In this document: positions 5,711-7,411 of the stretch, one piece after another
Layout: each line of letters begins with the position of its first letter
How positions within the stretch are numbered: the stretch's first letter is position 1
Source: Cytophagaceae bacterium
GTDB taxonomy: Bacteria; Bacteroidota; Bacteroidia; Cytophagales; Flexibacteraceae
Length of the DNA stretch: 7,411 bases
Assembly: GCA_947464365.1 (NCBI GenBank)
Contig: CANHWS010000176.1
Coordinates: forward strand, 1-7,411
Direction: 5' to 3'
Notes under the pieces: model-generated
What the model was told of the DNA's origin: nothing
Seen by the model: the letters and a program-made list of their open reading frames with translations, nothing else
The model's database searches: none
Made by a program: the position numbers and the translations under genes

Positions 5711-7411
5711 CTATGGCGTCCGTTTGATTTCGCGGGTTTCGTACGAGTCAACGATGTCACCTTCGCGCAGGTCGTTATAACCCTTGAGGCTCAGACCACA
5801 TTCGTAGCCAAACTTGACCTCTGAGACGTCGTCCTTGAAGCGTTTGAGTGCATCGATATCGCCCTCGAACACCACAATGCCGTCGCGGGTGAGCTTGACT
5901 TTGTTGTTGCGTTTGATGAAGCCTTCCAAGACCATACAGCCAGCAACGGTGCCGATCTTGCTGATCTTGAAGACTTGACGGATTTCGCAGCTGCCGACCA
6001 GGATGGTTTCCTTGGTTGGGGCATGCATGCCTTCCATCGCATCTTTGACGTCGTTGATGGCGTCGTAGATGATGCTGTAGAGTTTGATCTCGATTTGCTC
6101 TTGCTCGGCCAACTTGCGGGATCCGACAGAAGGACGGACTTGGAAGCCAATGATGATAGCATCGGAGGCTGAAGCCAACAAGACATCGCTCTCGGAGATC
6201 TGACCAACGGCCTTGTGCAGGATGTTGACGTCGATTTCTGGCGTAGAGAGTTTTTGTAGTGAATCAGAGAGTGCTTCGACAGAGCCGTCCACGTCACCTT
6301 TGATGATGATGTTGAGTTGTTTGAAGCTCCCGATCGCGATACGACGAGCAATTTCGTCCATCGTGATGTGTTTCTTGGTCCGGATGGACTGCTCTCGCAT
6401 GATCTGCTCGCGTTTGTTTGCGATCTCACGTGCTTCGCGCTCCAGCTCCATGACGTTGAACTTGTCACCTGACTGTGGTGCACCATCTAGGCCCAATACC
6501 TGAACCGGGATGGCTGGCCCAGCAGACTTGAGGCGTTTGCCGGTGTGGTCGGTCATGGCCTTGACCTTGCCGAAGAACTGGCCAACCAACAGGACATCGC
6601 CTACGTTGAGTGTACCGTTCTGGACCAGGAGGGTCGTGACGTAACCACGGCCTTTGTCAAGGCTGGCCTCGATCACAGTACCAACGGCACGGCGGTTCGG
6701 GTTGGCCTTGAGCTCGAGCATTTCGGCTTCGAGGAGTACTTTTTCAAGCAACTCGTCGATGTTGATCCCTTTTTTCGCACTGATCTCTTGGCACTGGAAT
6801 GTACCACCCCAGTCTTCGACCAAGATGTTCATTTCGGATAGCTCGCGACGGATGCGCTCTGGGTCGGCACCGTCTTTATCGATCTTGTTGATCGCGATGA
6901 TCATCGGCACACCAGCAAGCTGTGCGTGGTTGATGGCCTCTTTGGTTTGTGGCATGACGTTGTCGTCTGCCGCTACTACGATGATGACAATATCAGTAAC
7001 CTGAGCACCACGGGCACGCATAGCTGTAAAGGCTTCGTGACCAGGAGTATCCAGGAAGGTGATCTTTTTGCCACTGGCGGTCGTTACGTCGTAAGCACCA
7101 ATGTGCTGCGTGATACCACCTGCTTCGCCTGCCACAACGCGGGTGTTCCGGATGTAGTCAAGCAAGGAAGTTTTGCCGTGGTCAACGTGACCCATGATCG
7201 TGACGATCGGTGCACGTGGCAACAGGTCCTCCTCGTTATCAACGGTCTCGATGATGATTTCCTCTTCCTTAGCCGTCGTGAACTGCACCTCGAAGTCAAA
7301 CTCAAGGGCGATGATCTCGATGGTTTTGGCATCCAGACGTTGGTTGATCGACACGAACATACCAGCGCTCAAACAGGCCTTGATGACCTCGTTGACCGAT
7401 ACATCCATCAA
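5711..7411 (-). CDS. infB: Translation initiation factor IF-2 (partial, N-terminus beyond window edge)
   Basis: IF-2 is the cytoplasmic GTPase that binds initiator fMet-tRNA to the 30S subunit and promotes 50S joining. The visible 567 codons (566 residues and a TAG at 5713-5711) cover the end of the IF2 N-terminal region (VNEVIKACLSAGMFVSINQ, about residues 6-24 here), then the G domain with G1 GHVDHGKTS (74-82), the G2 region GGITQHIG (98-105), G3 DTPGHEAF (121-128), G4 NKID (175-178) and G5 SAKKG (211-215). Next come the beta-barrel domain II (about 240-325), the linker helix, domain III (about 367-460) and the fMet-tRNA-binding C-terminal domain (about 465-566, ending ETREIKRTP). All G motifs are intact. 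The frame is open to the right edge and the first codon seen is an internal TTG (Leu), so the true start lies outside; the family is usually several hundred residues longer at the N-terminus. Usual infB neighbours (nusA, rimP) would be expected upstream, off the window. Confidence 0.98.
   Translation of the reverse strand: MMDVSVNEVIKACLSAGMFVSINQRLDAKTIEIIALEFDFEVQFTTAKEEEIIIETVDNEEDLLPRAPIVTIMGHVDHGKTSLLDYIRNTRVVAGEAGGITQHIGAYDVTTASGKKITFLDTPGHEAFTAMRARGAQVTDIVIIVVAADDNVMPQTKEAINHAQLAGVPMIIAINKIDKDGADPERIRRELSEMNILVEDWGGTFQCQEISAKKGINIDELLEKVLLEAEMLELKANPNRRAVGTVIEASLDKGRGYVTTLLVQNGTLNVGDVLLVGQFFGKVKAMTDHTGKRLKSAGPAIPVQVLGLDGAPQSGDKFNVMELEREAREIANKREQIMREQSIRTKKHITMDEIARRIAIGSFKQLNIIIKGDVDGSVEALSDSLQKLSTPEIDVNILHKAVGQISESDVLLASASDAIIIGFQVRPSVGSRKLAEQEQIEIKLYSIIYDAINDVKDAMEGMHAPTKETILVGSCEIRQVFKISKIGTVAGCMVLEGFIKRNNKVKLTRDGIVVFEGDIDALKRFKDDVSEVKFGYECGLSLKGYNDLREGDIVDSYETREIKRTP

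Noticed and set aside
5791..6486. 231-codon minus-strand frame inside infB
   Set aside because: It overlaps intact, conserved IF-2 domains in another frame, is very rich in Ser, and has no recognisable domain; it is a shadow of infB.
1..7411. CRISPR array, tRNA, rRNA, insertion sequence or prophage signs
   Set aside because: No regularly spaced direct repeats, no tRNA-like cloverleaf, no rRNA-like sequence, and no transposase or integrase coding seen on either strand.

Overview
The window suggests a member of the Bacteroidota, with base composition near 50% G+C by eye. Three things point there. A secreted multi-domain protein ends in a type IX secretion (T9SS) sorting domain. The ECF sigma factor has the region 4 typical of this phylum and is followed by a short single-pass membrane protein. 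SD-like ribosome sites are mostly weak, as is common in this phylum. Genus or family cannot be named from this sequence alone. All five supported genes lie on the minus strand, so transcription runs from the right edge to the left.

Layout in transcription order: (1) infB, 7411-5711, translation initiation factor IF-2 without its N-terminal part, which lies outside the window, ending at a clear hairpin/T-run terminator (5676-5642). (2) A gene-free stretch, 5710-5400. (3) A surface-type lipoprotein gene, 5399-3702, made of about five cysteine-paired beta-sandwich repeats. (4) A 207-base gap. (5) A secreted protein gene, 3494-1401, with a signal peptide, three PKD domains, flanking Ig-like domains and a T9SS C-terminal sorting domain. 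(6) A 421-base gap, 1400-980, that holds a striking nested hairpin (1239-1176). (7) An ECF sigma factor gene (979-443, TTG start) and, 16 bases further on, the start of a gene for a single-pass membrane protein that looks like its anti-sigma partner (426-1), which runs off the left edge.

How the parts may work together: IF-2 is housekeeping and probably unrelated to the rest. The lipoprotein and the PKD/T9SS protein are both cell-envelope or surface proteins built of small disulfide-stabilised beta modules, and they may form a surface or adhesion unit. The sigma/anti-sigma pair is a typical envelope-signal regulatory cassette. Whether it controls the two surface genes is a hypothesis only. 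I see no CRISPR array, tRNA, rRNA, transposase, attachment site or defence system, and no clearly new multi-gene system. The most unusual unexplained structure is the hairpin in the 980-1400 gap.
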